From: an uncultured Clostridia bacterium
GTDB lineage: Bacteria; Bacillota; Clostridia; TANB77; CAG-508
Assembly (NCBI GenBank): GCA_944390695.1
Contig: CALXQP010000019.1
Span: 1 to 39,183 of the forward strand
Reading direction: 5' to 3'
DNA length: 39,183 nt
Part shown: positions 15,207-24,239 of the stretch, piece after piece
Layout of the letters: each line of letters begins with the position of its first letter
Numbering within the stretch: position 1 is the first letter of the stretch
The notes under the pieces: generated by a model
What the model was told of the DNA's origin: nothing
Seen by the model: the letters and a program-made list of their open reading frames with translations, nothing else
Databases searched by the model: none
Translations under genes and position numbers: made by a program

Positions 15207-17210
15207 ATGAATAAAAAAGTTGTAATAGGTATAATTATAGCAATAGTTATAGTTGGAGCTATAATAGGAGGGACAATTTTTGTATTAAATAGGCAAAAAG
15301 TGAACCCAGAAGATATATGGCAAAAATATATATCATGTATAAATGAAAAGAAATATGACGAAATGTATAATATGATAACAGAAAACTCAAAATCACAAAT
15401 ATCACAAGAAGATTTTATTGCAAGAAATAAAAATATCTATGAAGGAATAGATATGGCAAATCTTAAAGTAGAAATTACAAATATCGAAAAAGAAGATAAT
15501 GGGGTACAAAAAATATCATATAAAGAAACAATGGAAACTAGTGCCGGAAATATTGATTTTACAAATACAGTAAGACTTGCAAAAGACAAAGAAAATGGAT
15601 ATTTAGTAGAATGGAGCCATAGCCTTATATTCCCACAATTATCAAGTACAGATAAAGTAAGGGTAAAAACGATATCAGCTAAAAGAGGTTCAATTTTAGA
15701 TAAAAATGGAACTATGTTAGCAGGTGAAGGTAAAGTTTCTTCAATAGGAATTGTTCCTGGCAAACTTGGAGAAAATAAAGAAAGTGGAATAGAGCAAATT
15801 GCGAATTTATTGGGAACAACGTCAGAAGCGATTAATAAATCTTTAGCTGCATCATGGGTAAAAGATGATTCATTTGTTCCTATTAAAAGTGTATCTACAA
15901 ATGAGACTGAATTAAAAGAAAATTTGCTTAAAATTCCTGGAGTAAAAATAACAACAGATAATGCTAGAATATATCCACTTGGAGAAGCTGCTGCACATTT
16001 AGTTGGGTATGTTCAAACAGTAACTGCTGAAGATTTAGAAAATAATAAAGGTAAAGGATATACAAATACTAGTTTAATTGGAAAAGCTGGATTAGAAAAA
16101 CAATATGAAGAAAGACTTAAGGGAAGTGATGGTTTAGAATTATATATTGAAGATTCTGAAGAAAATAGAAAAGCAGAAATTGCTAAAATTGAAGTACAAA
16201 ATGGTGAAGAAATAAAATTAACAATTGATGCAAATATGCAAACAAAATTATATAATGAATTAAAAAATGATGAAGGCTTTTTTGTTGTAATGGAGCCACA
16301 TACAGGAGCACTTTTAGCACTTGTTAGTACACCATCATATGATCCAAATAAATTTGTATTAGGAATGACAACAGATGAATGGAATTCTATAAGAGATAAT
16401 GAGGCAAAACCTATGCTTGCAAGATTTTTGCAAACTTATTGTCCGGGTTCAACATTTAAGCCAATAACAGGAGCAATTGGGCTTTCAACTGGATCATTAA
16501 GTGTTGATGATACTTTTTCATATAGTGGATTAAGCTGGAAAAAAGATGGTTGGGGAGAACATGATATTACAACTCTTACTGCCTATAATGGTCCTAAAAA
16601 TTTGAGAAATGCTTTAATTTACTCAGATAATATTTATTTTGCACAAGCAAATATTCAAATAGGTAAAACTAATTTTATAAATGGATTGAAAAAATTGAAA
16701 TTTGATGAAAATATAGATTTTCCATTATCATTGTCAAAATCACAATTTTCAAATGATGGAGATATTGCAAATGAAAAAGTTCTTGCAGATAGTGCATATG
16801 GTCAAGGTGAAATGCTTGTAAACCCTATCCATATGGCCTCAATATATTCTGCTTTTGCTAATGATGGCAATATGTTAAAACCTTATATAGAAGCTGATAG
16901 TAATACAGAATATTTAGTTGAAGGAGCTTTTACTAAAGAAGCTGCTAATATAATTAAAGATGATTTAATTCAAGTTGTTGAAATTGGTACAGCTACAGAT
17001 ATGAAAGTTTCTGGAAGAACTATTGCAGGTAAAACTGGGACTGCAGAATTAAAAGCTTCTAAAGATGCAACTGCAGATGTTCTTGGTTGGTTTAATTGTT
17101 TTTCTGCTGATTCTAATTCTAATCAATTATTAGTTATTAGTATGGTTGAAAAAGGAAGAGAACTTGGAGGTAGCCATTATTTGATACCTAAAATAAAAAC
17201 ATTGTTTTAA
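15207..17210 (+). CDS. Class B penicillin-binding protein with MecA-type N-terminal domain
   Basis: 667 residues, ATG behind AAAGGAG. One N-terminal membrane anchor (about 5-27) is followed by an NTF2-like MecA_N domain (about 33-145), a PBP dimerisation domain (about 155-320) and a transpeptidase domain. The active-site motifs are all present: STFK with Ser415/Lys418, SDN at 473-475, KTG at 609-611. It crosslinks peptidoglycan stems outside the membrane. The architecture is that of PBP2a/MecA and Bacillus PbpC, a group often of low beta-lactam affinity, but resistance cannot be inferred from sequence alone. It is monocistronic by context: own promoter, own terminator hairpin. Confidence 0.9.
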   Translation: MNKKVVIGIIIAIVIVGAIIGGTIFVLNRQKVNPEDIWQKYISCINEKKYDEMYNMITENSKSQISQEDFIARNKNIYEGIDMANLKVEITNIEKEDNGVQKISYKETMETSAGNIDFTNTVRLAKDKENGYLVEWSHSLIFPQLSSTDKVRVKTISAKRGSILDKNGTMLAGEGKVSSIGIVPGKLGENKESGIEQIANLLGTTSEAINKSLAASWVKDDSFVPIKSVSTNETELKENLLKIPGVKITTDNARIYPLGEAAAHLVGYVQTVTAEDLENNKGKGYTNTSLIGKAGLEKQYEERLKGSDGLELYIEDSEENRKAEIAKIEVQNGEEIKLTIDANMQTKLYNELKNDEGFFVVMEPHTGALLALVSTPSYDPNKFVLGMTTDEWNSIRDNEAKPMLARFLQTYCPGSTFKPITGAIGLSTGSLSVDDTFSYSGLSWKKDGWGEHDITTLTAYNGPKNLRNALIYSDNIYFAQANIQIGKTNFINGLKKLKFDENIDFPLSLSKSQFSNDGDIANEKVLADSAYGQGEMLVNPIHMASIYSAFANDGNMLKPYIEADSNTEYLVEGAFTKEAANIIKDDLIQVVEIGTATDMKVSGRTIAGKTGTAELKASKDATADVLGWFNCFSADSNSNQLLVISMVEKGRELGGSHYLIPKIKTLF

Positions 17211-17241
17211 TATAATAGGAAAGTTATATTTTCCTATTATA
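17211..17241. terminator. AT-rich hairpin after the PBP gene
   Basis: A perfect 12-bp stem (17211-17222 with 17230-17241) with a 7-base loop begins directly after the stop codon. There is no long T tract, so efficiency is uncertain. Confidence 0.55.
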
Positions 17242-17342
17242 TTAAAACTTATAATAAAATCGAAACACAATTTTACTCCGCAAAATTGGCACATGAATAA
17301 TTACATGAGCTTTAAATGTTATAAATAAAATGGAGGTAACAA

Positions 17343-18536
17343 ATGAAATTTGAACAATATGCAGCAAATGAAAATAATCCTAAATGGGAGAATATGATTA
17401 AAAGAGAAAAAGAAATATACAAAAGAAATAATGATATAAGAACAGAATTTGAGAGAGATTATAATAGAATTATACATAGTAATGCATATAGAAGATTAAA
17501 ACATAAAACTCAAGTATTTTTTTCACCAGAAAATGATCATATATGTACAAGAATAGAACATGTTACACATGTTGAATCAATAAGTTACACAATTGCAAAA
17601 GCTCTTGGGTTAAATACAGAATTAACAAGAGCGATTGCAACAGCACACGATATTGGTCATAGCCCTTTTGGGCACCAAGGTGAAAAGGTTTTATCAGAAA
17701 TATCTGTAAAAGATATTGATGAAACTTTTTGGCATGAAAAAAATGGGCTAGATTTTGCAGACAAAATAGAACTTTTAGAAGATAATCAGAAAAATAAGCA
17801 AAATTTGAATTTAACATATAGTGTAAGAGATGGAATTATATCTCATTGTGGAGAAATTGATGAAAATAATTTGAAACCTAGAGATGAATTTATTAATTTA
17901 AATGATTATACAAGGCCTAATCAATATAATCCATATACTTGGGAGGCTTGTGTTGTTAAAATTGCTGATAAAATTTCATATCTTGGAAGAGATATTGAAG
18001 ATGCTATAACACTTGGCATTCTTGATGAACATTTAAATGAATTGTATAAAATTTTGAACTATAATACAGATATTATAATAAATAATACTGTTATTATTAA
18101 TAATTTGGTTTATGATTTGTGCCAAAATTCTTCACCAGAAAAGGGATTGTGCTTTTCTGAAGAAGTGTTTAATTTGTTAAATGAGATAAAAAAGTTTAAT
18201 TATAGAAATATTTACTTATCAGAAAGACTTATGCCTTCAATTCAATATTTTAAAATTGTGTTAACCCAAATTTATGATATTCTTAAAAATGTGTATGAAA
18301 ATGGAGTTACAATACATAATTTAAAACAAATGGAGAGGTTTTATCCTAAACTTGTAAATGGATTTTATAACTGGCTTGCTGGTTTTTGGAAATTTGAAAG
18401 AAATGCTAATTTTAAAAATGATGCTATTTTCGATATTTCAAATAAAGAAGATTATTATAGAGCAATAATTTTTTATATTTCAGGAATGACTGATAATTTT
18501 GCAATTGAAATTTATAATGAAATAATAGGTTTCTAA
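17343..18536 (+). CDS. dgt: dGTP triphosphohydrolase-like HD-domain protein
   Basis: 397 residues, ATG behind ATGGAGGTAAC. The N-terminus carries the family stretch NAYRRLKHKTQVF, then HD-superfamily metal ligands: His73 in RIEHVTH, His102-Asp103 in AHDIGH, His111 in GHQGE, and a later Asp in VVKIADKISY. These are the residues of Dgt/SAMHD1-type enzymes, which hydrolyse dNTPs to deoxynucleoside and tripolyphosphate, controlling nucleotide pools or phage replication. Length matches the shorter bacterial dGTPase-like subfamily. It stands alone between a hairpin upstream and a large inverted repeat downstream. Substrate preference (dGTP or other dNTPs) is not certain. Confidence 0.88.
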   Translation: MKFEQYAANENNPKWENMIKREKEIYKRNNDIRTEFERDYNRIIHSNAYRRLKHKTQVFFSPENDHICTRIEHVTHVESISYTIAKALGLNTELTRAIATAHDIGHSPFGHQGEKVLSEISVKDIDETFWHEKNGLDFADKIELLEDNQKNKQNLNLTYSVRDGIISHCGEIDENNLKPRDEFINLNDYTRPNQYNPYTWEACVVKIADKISYLGRDIEDAITLGILDEHLNELYKILNYNTDIIINNTVIINNLVYDLCQNSSPEKGLCFSEEVFNLLNEIKKFNYRNIYLSERLMPSIQYFKIVLTQIYDILKNVYENGVTIHNLKQMERFYPKLVNGFYNWLAGFWKFERNANFKNDAIFDISNKEDYYRAIIFYISGMTDNFAIEIYNEIIGF

Positions 18537-18566
18537 TTTTTGCAAATCAACTAACATAAATATAAA

Positions 18567-18657
18567 TTTTTAATTTTGGGTATTTTTCGAATTTCCCTCA
18601 CAATCTTACCATGGTAAGGCTGTGAGGGAAATCCGAAAAAATACTTAAAATTAAAAA
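18567..18657. repeat. 91-bp near-perfect inverted repeat
   Basis: Arms of about 45 bases meet at CCATGG (18609-18614). Only five base pairs and one single-base indel break the symmetry. The inner arm (TTTCCCTCACA...CTTACC) is GC-richer than any flanking DNA. No T tract follows on either strand, so it is not a normal terminator, although it could stop transcription after dgt. A small palindromic MITE is an alternative; I see no clear target-site duplication. Confidence 0.75.
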
Positions 18658-18669
18658 ATATGAATTAAC

Positions 18670-18698
18670 TTGTCAATAAAGGATAGCTGTGTTATAAT
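18670..18698 (+). promoter_or_regulatory. Sigma-A promoter of the 18.7-kb membrane-tethered unknown
   Basis: TTGTCA (18670-18675), 17 bases, TATAAT (18693-18698), 33 bases ahead of the chosen start codon. Confidence 0.8.
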
Positions 18699-18731
18699 TG
18701 AAGCGAAAAAACTAATGAAAGGATGAAGAAG

Positions 18732-19430
18732 ATGAGCAAAAAGAAAAGAAATATTATATTAATAGCTATATTAATTGCAGCAATAGTAATAATTGCAGTA
18801 ATAATAGGAAATAGTAAAAAAGTAAAGAGTAATTTAAGTATTGAAACAACAGATGATATGGAAATTTTGATAAACCAGATATATGAAGGATTAAGTATAT
18901 CTCCAACTGTTATGACAACAGTTATTAATATTAATGATGGAAGTGCTTTTTCTAATGCAACAGGACTTACATCTACAGATAAAATTGATTCAGTAGTTGT
19001 TTCAGAAGAACCTATTACTAGTTCAGAAGCATATTCATTGGTATTAGTAAAAGTAAAAAAAGATAAATATGCAGATGATATTGCAAAAGAAATGAACGAA
19101 AAAGTTGATTCTAGCAAATGGTTAGATGATATAGCTGAAAGAGTATATACAACAAGTAGTGGTAATATAGTTTGTTTAGTAATGTCAAGTGAAGGGAAAG
19201 CAAAACCAGTATATGAAAAATTCAAACAATTAGCTGGTGGAATAGGAAAAGAATATGGAAGAACTAATAATGAAGGGATGGCAGGAGGAGACTCTGTTGA
19301 TGTAATACCAGCGGTTCCTGATAATGAGGCTATTGAAGAATCTCCTGTTACAGTGCCAGAAAGAGGAGAACCAAATAGTGGTGATGTAGTTGAAGAGAAT
19401 ATTCAAGATGAAGAAGTTCCTATGACATAA
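18732..19430 (+). CDS. Membrane-tethered extracytoplasmic protein, DUF4358-like
   Basis: 232 residues from ATG 18732, which has AAAGGA at a proper 9-base distance; the ATG at 18723 sits directly against that site and is unlikely. There is one N-terminal membrane span (about 7-27), then an alpha/beta domain (about 35-155) with EAYSLVLVKVKK and SGNIVCLVMSS segments. This pattern resembles DUF4358 proteins of Firmicutes. The last ~65 residues are a Pro/Glu-rich disordered tail ending EEVPMT. No catalytic motif or lipobox is visible, and its function is unknown. A zinc-ribbon gene follows after 46 bases and may be co-transcribed. Confidence 0.6.
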   Translation: MSKKKRNIILIAILIAAIVIIAVIIGNSKKVKSNLSIETTDDMEILINQIYEGLSISPTVMTTVININDGSAFSNATGLTSTDKIDSVVVSEEPITSSEAYSLVLVKVKKDKYADDIAKEMNEKVDSSKWLDDIAERVYTTSSGNIVCLVMSSEGKAKPVYEKFKQLAGGIGKEYGRTNNEGMAGGDSVDVIPAVPDNEAIEESPVTVPERGEPNSGDVVEENIQDEEVPMT

Positions 19431-19476
19431 AATAATGAATAGTTAATAGAATTTTACGAAGAAAGGATGAATAAAT

Positions 19477-19683
19477 ATGAGATGCCCTAGATGTGGAAGT
19501 GAAAATATATCGAGTATAGTAGATACAAAAACTCATACCAAGGGATTTGACGGAGGAGATGCATGTTGTGGCTTTTTATTATTTGGATGGCCAGGTCTTT
19601 TATGTGGATTATGTGATTCAGGAAGTACAACATCACAGACAAAAATTTTAAATATATGTAATGATTGTGGGAATAGATTTTAA
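19477..19683 (+). CDS. Small zinc-ribbon protein with internal Cys-rich hydrophobic loop
   Basis: 68 residues, ATG behind AAAGGATG. Cys3/Cys6 and Cys61/Cys64 form a standard CxxC...CxxC zinc ribbon. Between them is a glycine-rich hydrophobic loop with four more cysteines (30, 31, 43, 46) and the segment GFLLFGWPGLLCGLC, which looks able to insert in or lie on a membrane. The stop codon overlaps the next start as TAATG, so the two are translationally coupled. The partner is a small DUF2085 membrane protein that also has conserved cysteines. Role unknown. Confidence 0.7.
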   Translation: MRCPRCGSENISSIVDTKTHTKGFDGGDACCGFLLFGWPGLLCGLCDSGSTTSQTKILNICNDCGNRF

Positions 19684-20048
19684 TGAAGAAAAGTACAAAA
19701 ATAAAAATATGGGCATTTTTTATGAGATTAGGAAATAGAGCAGGATGTCATCAAAGAGAAGATAGAAGTTTTAAAATAAAAGGATGGCAATTTCCTATAT
19801 GTAGCAGATGTACAGGAATATTGACTGGTCAAATTATAGGAATAATAATATATTTAATGAGTGTAAGAATACCAATTTATATAGACATTATATTTTTGCT
19901 TTTAATGTTTTTAGATTGGTATATTCAATTTAAAGGTATAAAAGAATCTACAAATTTAAGAAGGTTTATAACAGGAAATCTAGCTGGAATAGCACAAACA
20001 AGTATAATAATAGAAATATTTATTTTGCTACAATCACTATCCTCTTGA
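19683..20048 (+). CDS. DUF2085 small membrane protein
   Basis: 121 residues; its ATG overlaps the stop of the zinc-ribbon gene by one base. The family signature is clear: CHQREDRSF (Cys22, His23), then PICSRCTGIxxG (Cys40, Cys43), followed by about three hydrophobic helices. The conserved Cys-His-Cys-Cys set suggests metal binding or redox chemistry near the membrane, but no biochemical role is known to me. Coupling to the zinc-ribbon gene suggests they work together. Confidence 0.8.
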   Translation: MKKSTKIKIWAFFMRLGNRAGCHQREDRSFKIKGWQFPICSRCTGILTGQIIGIIIYLMSVRIPIYIDIIFLLLMFLDWYIQFKGIKESTNLRRFITGNLAGIAQTSIIIEIFILLQSLSS

Positions 20049-20141
20049 GTTTTTTTCTTTAAAGGTGAAAACTCAAATCAGGAGAGAATAAATTAAAGAA
20101 AAATTTAAAAATTTTCTTAATTGCTTAGTTTAGGAGTTTAT

Positions 20142-21704
20142 ATGATAAGAATAAAAGATATAAAAATAAGAGAAGATTTAACAGAAGAACAAGTTTTTAA
20201 AAAAGCAATTTCAAAACTTAAAATAAATGAAAAAGAGGTATCTAATTGGTATATTTATAGAAAATCAGTTGATGCCAGAAAAAAAGAAGATATTTATTAT
20301 AATTATACAATTAATTTAGAATTAAATGATAAGAAAAAAGAAAATAAATTTGATAAATTTGAAGAAGAAAAATTTCCTAAAATAATAGTTAAAAGAAAAA
20401 GTACATATAATCCGATAATAATTGGAGCAGGTCCAGCAGGCTTGTTTGCAGGATTAACATTAGTTCAAAATGGTATTAAACCAATAATATTAGAAAGAGG
20501 AAAAAAAGTAGAAGAAAGAATTTTAGATGTTGAAAAATTTGCTAATAAAAGAGAATTTAATGTAAATTCGAATATACAATTTGGAGAGGGTGGAGCTGGA
20601 ACATTTTCTGATGGAAAATTAAATACAGGTAATTCACCAAGTATATATTCAAGAAAAGTACTTGAAGAATTTGTTAAATTTGGTGCACCAAAAGAAATTT
20701 TATATATTGCAAAACCTCATATTGGAACAGATAATTTAGTAAAAATAGTGAAAAATATTAGAGAATATATAATTCAAAATGGAGGACAAGTTTTATTTAA
20801 TACAAAAGTGACAGATTTCATAATAGATAATTCACAAATTAGAGGAGTTATATGTGAAGATGGCAAAAAAATCGACACAGATACTGTAATACTTGCGATA
20901 GGTCATAGTGCAAGAGATACTTTTAAAAAAATATATGAATTGGGAATTGAGCTAAAACCTAAAAATTTTGCAGTTGGAGCAAGAATAGAACATTTGCAAA
21001 AAGATATTAATTTAGCACAATATGGTGATAAAACGAAATTGGATTTACCAGTTGCAGATTATAAATTAGTATATCATGCAAAAAATGAAAGAACATGTTA
21101 TACATTTTGCATGTGCCCTGGGGGAAAAGTGATTGCTTCAAATTCTGAGAATGGTACAGTTGTTACAAATGGTATGAGCAATTTTTCAAGAGATGGAGAA
21201 AATGCAAATAGTGCTTTACTTGTGAATGTTTGTGTAGAAGATTATTACAAAAATTCTCCACTTGATGGAATTTATTTTCAAGAAGAGATTGAGAAAAAAG
21301 CATTTGAGCTAGGAGGTAAAAATTATAATGCACCTTCTCAAAAAGTGGGAGATTTTTTAGAAAATAAAAAGACTAATGATTTTGGAAAGGTTAAACCTAC
21401 ATATTTTCCTGGTGTTACAGGAGCTAATTTAAATGAAATTTTGCCTAAATTTATAACAGATACTATGAAAGAAGCAATTATAGAATTAGATAAAAAATTA
21501 CATGGCTTTGCAGATAAAGATGCTATACTTACAGGTGTTGAAACAAGAAGTTCATCTCCTGTGCAAATTACTAGAGATAAAGATTCTCTAAATTCTGTTA
21601 ATATTAATGGATTATATCCTTGTGGAGAAGGTGTTGGTTATGCTGGAGGCATTATGACTGCTGCTATTGATGGTATTAAATGTGCAATTAAAATATTAGA
21701 ATAA
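20142..21704 (+). CDS. FAD-dependent oxidoreductase of the COG2509 family
   Basis: 520 residues from ATG 20142, five bases behind TAGGAG; an in-frame TTG at 20121 lacks a ribosome site. An N-terminal ~85-residue domain precedes the dinucleotide fold, whose motif IIIGAGPAGLFAGL lies at about 92-105. A second conserved FAD segment near the C-terminus reads LYPCGEGVGYAGGIMTAA. Cys-containing CMCPGGKV and the NFSRDGENANSA stretch are typical of these uncharacterised NAD/FAD dehydrogenases. The substrate is unknown; cytoplasmic. The next gene starts 64 bases later and may be in the same transcript. Confidence 0.85.
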   Translation: MIRIKDIKIREDLTEEQVFKKAISKLKINEKEVSNWYIYRKSVDARKKEDIYYNYTINLELNDKKKENKFDKFEEEKFPKIIVKRKSTYNPIIIGAGPAGLFAGLTLVQNGIKPIILERGKKVEERILDVEKFANKREFNVNSNIQFGEGGAGTFSDGKLNTGNSPSIYSRKVLEEFVKFGAPKEILYIAKPHIGTDNLVKIVKNIREYIIQNGGQVLFNTKVTDFIIDNSQIRGVICEDGKKIDTDTVILAIGHSARDTFKKIYELGIELKPKNFAVGARIEHLQKDINLAQYGDKTKLDLPVADYKLVYHAKNERTCYTFCMCPGGKVIASNSENGTVVTNGMSNFSRDGENANSALLVNVCVEDYYKNSPLDGIYFQEEIEKKAFELGGKNYNAPSQKVGDFLENKKTNDFGKVKPTYFPGVTGANLNEILPKFITDTMKEAIIELDKKLHGFADKDAILTGVETRSSSPVQITRDKDSLNSVNINGLYPCGEGVGYAGGIMTAAIDGIKCAIKILE

Positions 21705-21767
21705 TTTAATTTGAACAATAAATGGTTCAAAAGATTTATCCAAAATAAAAAAAAGAAAGAAGAAAAA

Positions 21768-22475
21768 ATGAAATATTTAATAATAGATGAAAGAATGAGA
21801 AAAATTGAAAAAGAACATCTAAAAGAGATGGGATATGAACTAATAGAAATAAAGCAAAGTGAAGAAGTATATCCTGAAATTTCAGCACATGTAGATATAT
21901 TTACATGTAAAATAGGTGATAAAATTATTGTAGAGCCAACACAATTTGGCCAAATGCCTAAGTCTTCTAATTTCATAGAAGGAAGAGATAATGTTGAAGC
22001 AATTTATCCATTTGATATAAAATATAATGTATGTATAATAGGGAAAAAGGCTATACACAATTTTAAATATACAGATACAATAATTAAGCAAGAATTAATA
22101 AATAATAAATATGAATTAATTAATACAACTCAAGGTTATACAAATTGTTCAATTGCAGTTATAGATGAAAATAGTGCTATAGTAACAGATAAAGGATTAT
22201 ACAAAATATTACAAGCAAATAAAATTGACACATTGTTTATTGATAAAGAACTAGATATAAAATTATTAAATAAAAATGAATATAGTAATAAAAAAGGTTT
22301 CATAGGTGGTGTAATAACAAGAATAGAAAACAAAATAGTTATTTTTGGTGATTTGGACAAAATTGATGAAGATAAAAAAATTTATAAATTTATTAAAGAA
22401 AAAGGACTAGAAATTGTAGATTTTAAAAATTTAGATGTAATAGATTATGGAGGTGCAGTTTTTATTAATATATAA
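21768..22475 (+). CDS. DUF6873-like protein (GME-fold type)
   Basis: 235 residues from ATG 21768, with AAAGAAAGAAGA upstream; an in-frame TTG at 21711 is closer to the previous gene but adds a lysine-rich tail without conservation. Features include GYTNCSIAVIDENSAIVTDKG in the middle, and near the C-terminus GFIGGVITRI, then IVIFGDL and DVIDYGGAVFI. This order is what I know from the DUF6873 family, related by fold to guanidine-modifying enzymes. Whether it is an enzyme is unknown. The stop codon lies inside a hairpin (22469-22494). Confidence 0.6.
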   Translation: MKYLIIDERMRKIEKEHLKEMGYELIEIKQSEEVYPEISAHVDIFTCKIGDKIIVEPTQFGQMPKSSNFIEGRDNVEAIYPFDIKYNVCIIGKKAIHNFKYTDTIIKQELINNKYELINTTQGYTNCSIAVIDENSAIVTDKGLYKILQANKIDTLFIDKELDIKLLNKNEYSNKKGFIGGVITRIENKIVIFGDLDKIDEDKKIYKFIKEKGLEIVDFKNLDVIDYGGAVFINI

Positions 22476-22494
22476 ATTTTCGTGAATTTATATA
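22469..22494. terminator. AT-only hairpin overlapping the stop codon of the DUF6873-like gene
   Basis: TATATAAATT (22469-22478) pairs perfectly with 22485-22494 across a 6-base loop. The stop codon TAA is in the left arm. No long T run follows, so termination strength is doubtful. Confidence 0.4.
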
Positions 22495-22576
22495 TTAAAG
22501 AAGAAAGTAAAAAAGTGGATAGAATAATTAAAATGATAGGTAAATAATTCGAATAATATATGAAAGGGAGATTTTG

Positions 22577-23536
22577 ATGGACATACCACAAGATTTGAAA
22601 CTAGAGATTGAAAAACTTGTAGAAGAAAATGAACATGCCAAAATAGTTGAAGAATCACAAAAAATAAGTAAAATATATAGGGAAAATGATGGAACAGGGA
22701 AAAAATTTGTAACAAAAAATTCAGAAGCAGTAGCATATGCAATATCAAGAATGCCTGCAACATATGCAGTAGTATATTCAGTACTTGAGCATACATTAAA
22801 AAATTATGAAAAACAAATTAAAACTGTAATTGATATAGGAGCAGGAACAGGTGCTGCAACATGGGCTGTAAATGAATTAATAAGTCCTGAAAAAATAAAT
22901 TGTTTAGAACGTGAAACTGAAATGATAAAAATAGGAAATAAGTTAATAGAATCAGTAGTTGATAATGTTAAATGGGAAAAATTTGATTTATTAGAAGATA
23001 AAATACAGGAAAAAGCAGATTTAGTTATTGCTTCATATGTAATAAATGAATTAAATAAACAAGACAGAAAAGATGCTATATTAAAAATGTGGAATGCAAC
23101 AAATGATATTCTTATAATTATAGAACCAGGTACGCCAGAAGGATTTAGTCATATTTTAGATGTAAGAGAAATTTTACTTAGTTGTGGTGGAAATATTATT
23201 TCACCTTGTGTACATAGTAAAGAGTGCAAGTTGAGTAAAGATGATTGGTGCAGTTTTTATGTAAGAGTTGCAAGAAGCGGAATTCAAAGATTATCGAAAA
23301 ACGGTCAACTTGGATATGAAGATGAAAAATTTTCATATATTGCATTTTCAAGATCTGTATCAAATGGAAATAGTAATATCTTACGTATTTTAAGACATCC
23401 ACAGATAGAAAAAAAGCATTTAAAGGTCAAATTATGTACAAAAGATGGAATTCAAGAAAAAGTTTTCTCTAAGAAAGATGGAGAAATATATAAAAGAGCA
23501 AGAAAAAGTAAAGCGGGGGATTTTTTACAATGTTAA
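22577..23536 (+). CDS. Rsm22-like ribosomal small-subunit methyltransferase with Fe-S cysteines
   Basis: 319 residues from ATG 22577 behind AAAGGGAG. An N-terminal helical region is followed by a SAM-binding Rossmann motif DIGAGTGAA (86-94). Four cysteines at 203, 211, 217 and 225 surround SPCVHSKECKLSKDDWCSF, the cluster that in mitochondrial Rsm22/METTL17 binds a 4Fe-4S centre. The tail is basic and RNA-binding in character. The family acts in assembly of the small ribosomal subunit; bacterial members are less studied. The gene overlaps the start of the RdgB-like gene by seven bases, so the two are expected to be co-translated. Confidence 0.8.
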   Translation: MDIPQDLKLEIEKLVEENEHAKIVEESQKISKIYRENDGTGKKFVTKNSEAVAYAISRMPATYAVVYSVLEHTLKNYEKQIKTVIDIGAGTGAATWAVNELISPEKINCLERETEMIKIGNKLIESVVDNVKWEKFDLLEDKIQEKADLVIASYVINELNKQDRKDAILKMWNATNDILIIIEPGTPEGFSHILDVREILLSCGGNIISPCVHSKECKLSKDDWCSFYVRVARSGIQRLSKNGQLGYEDEKFSYIAFSRSVSNGNSNILRILRHPQIEKKHLKVKLCTKDGIQEKVFSKKDGEIYKRARKSKAGDFLQC

Positions 23537-24156
23537 TAAAAATGATATATGGAAGTTCAAATGCAAATAAAGTGAAAGATATTAAACAAATAATTGAAGC
23601 ACATGGAGAAAAATGGAAAATTTTATCTTTAAAAGATATTGGCTTTACAGGTGAAATTGAAGAAAATGGTACAACTTTTGAAGAAAATTCAGAAATAAAA
23701 GCAATAGCTGTAAGAGATTTTTGCGAGAAAAATAATATAAAATATGATTTAATTACAACTGATGATGCTGGATTATGTGTTGACTGTTTAAATGGAGAGC
23801 CTGGTGTATATTCTGCAAGATATACAGGTACACATAATGCAACACAAGAAGAAATTTTGAAAAAACTTTTGGATAATATACAAAAAACAGGAGATACTAA
23901 AAGAGAAGCTAAATTTGTATGTGTTTTGACAAGTTTTTTGAAAGATGGAACTAAAATTGTTTCAAGAGGAGAATGTATTGGAAAAATTGCAAAACAAGTT
24001 AAAAAATATGGTGGTTTAACATATTCTCCTGTATTTATTCCAGATGGATATTCAGTACCTATGTCAGAACTTTCAGCAGAAGAATATGAAAAAGCTCATA
24101 ATCACAGAGACAGAGCATTTTCACAATTGCTTGAACAAATGAGGTTATATATGTAA
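23530..24156 (+). CDS. rdgB: RdgB/HAM1-family non-canonical purine NTP pyrophosphatase, divergent
   Basis: 208 residues; the ATG at 23530 overlaps the previous gene by seven bases, and ATG 23542 is an alternative four codons in. Family hallmarks are SSNANKVKDIK at the N-terminus, TTDDAGLCVDCLNGEPGVYSARY around catalytic-type Asp79, and EYEKAHNHRDRA near the end. These enzymes remove dITP/XTP from the nucleotide pool. Two usually conserved sites differ: GFGYDP is here GGLTYSP (Asp replaced by Ser166), and the NSHRGxA element reads HNHRDRA. It may be a functional variant with altered specificity or a related subfamily. Confidence 0.78.
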   Translation: MLIKMIYGSSNANKVKDIKQIIEAHGEKWKILSLKDIGFTGEIEENGTTFEENSEIKAIAVRDFCEKNNIKYDLITTDDAGLCVDCLNGEPGVYSARYTGTHNATQEEILKKLLDNIQKTGDTKREAKFVCVLTSFLKDGTKIVSRGECIGKIAKQVKKYGGLTYSPVFIPDGYSVPMSELSAEEYEKAHNHRDRAFSQLLEQMRLYM

Positions 24157-24187
24157 AATATTTTCTGAAATTTATATCATAAAAGAG

Positions 24188-24216
24188 TTGCATTTTATAA
24201 AAAAGTGTGATATTAT
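24188..24216 (+). promoter_or_regulatory. Promoter of the 6S-like RNA
   Basis: TTGCAT (24188-24193), 17 bases, TATTAT (24211-24216), with an overlapping TTATAAT just downstream. The predicted start near 24223 lies shortly before the closing helix of the RNA. Confidence 0.55.
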
Positions 24217-24239
24217 AATAATAACAAAAAAGAATATAA

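Noticed and set aside
20045..20118. Two AT-rich inverted repeats after the DUF2085 gene
   Set aside because: Stems are short or nearly pure A/T, with no T tract in the proper place; too weak to call terminators.
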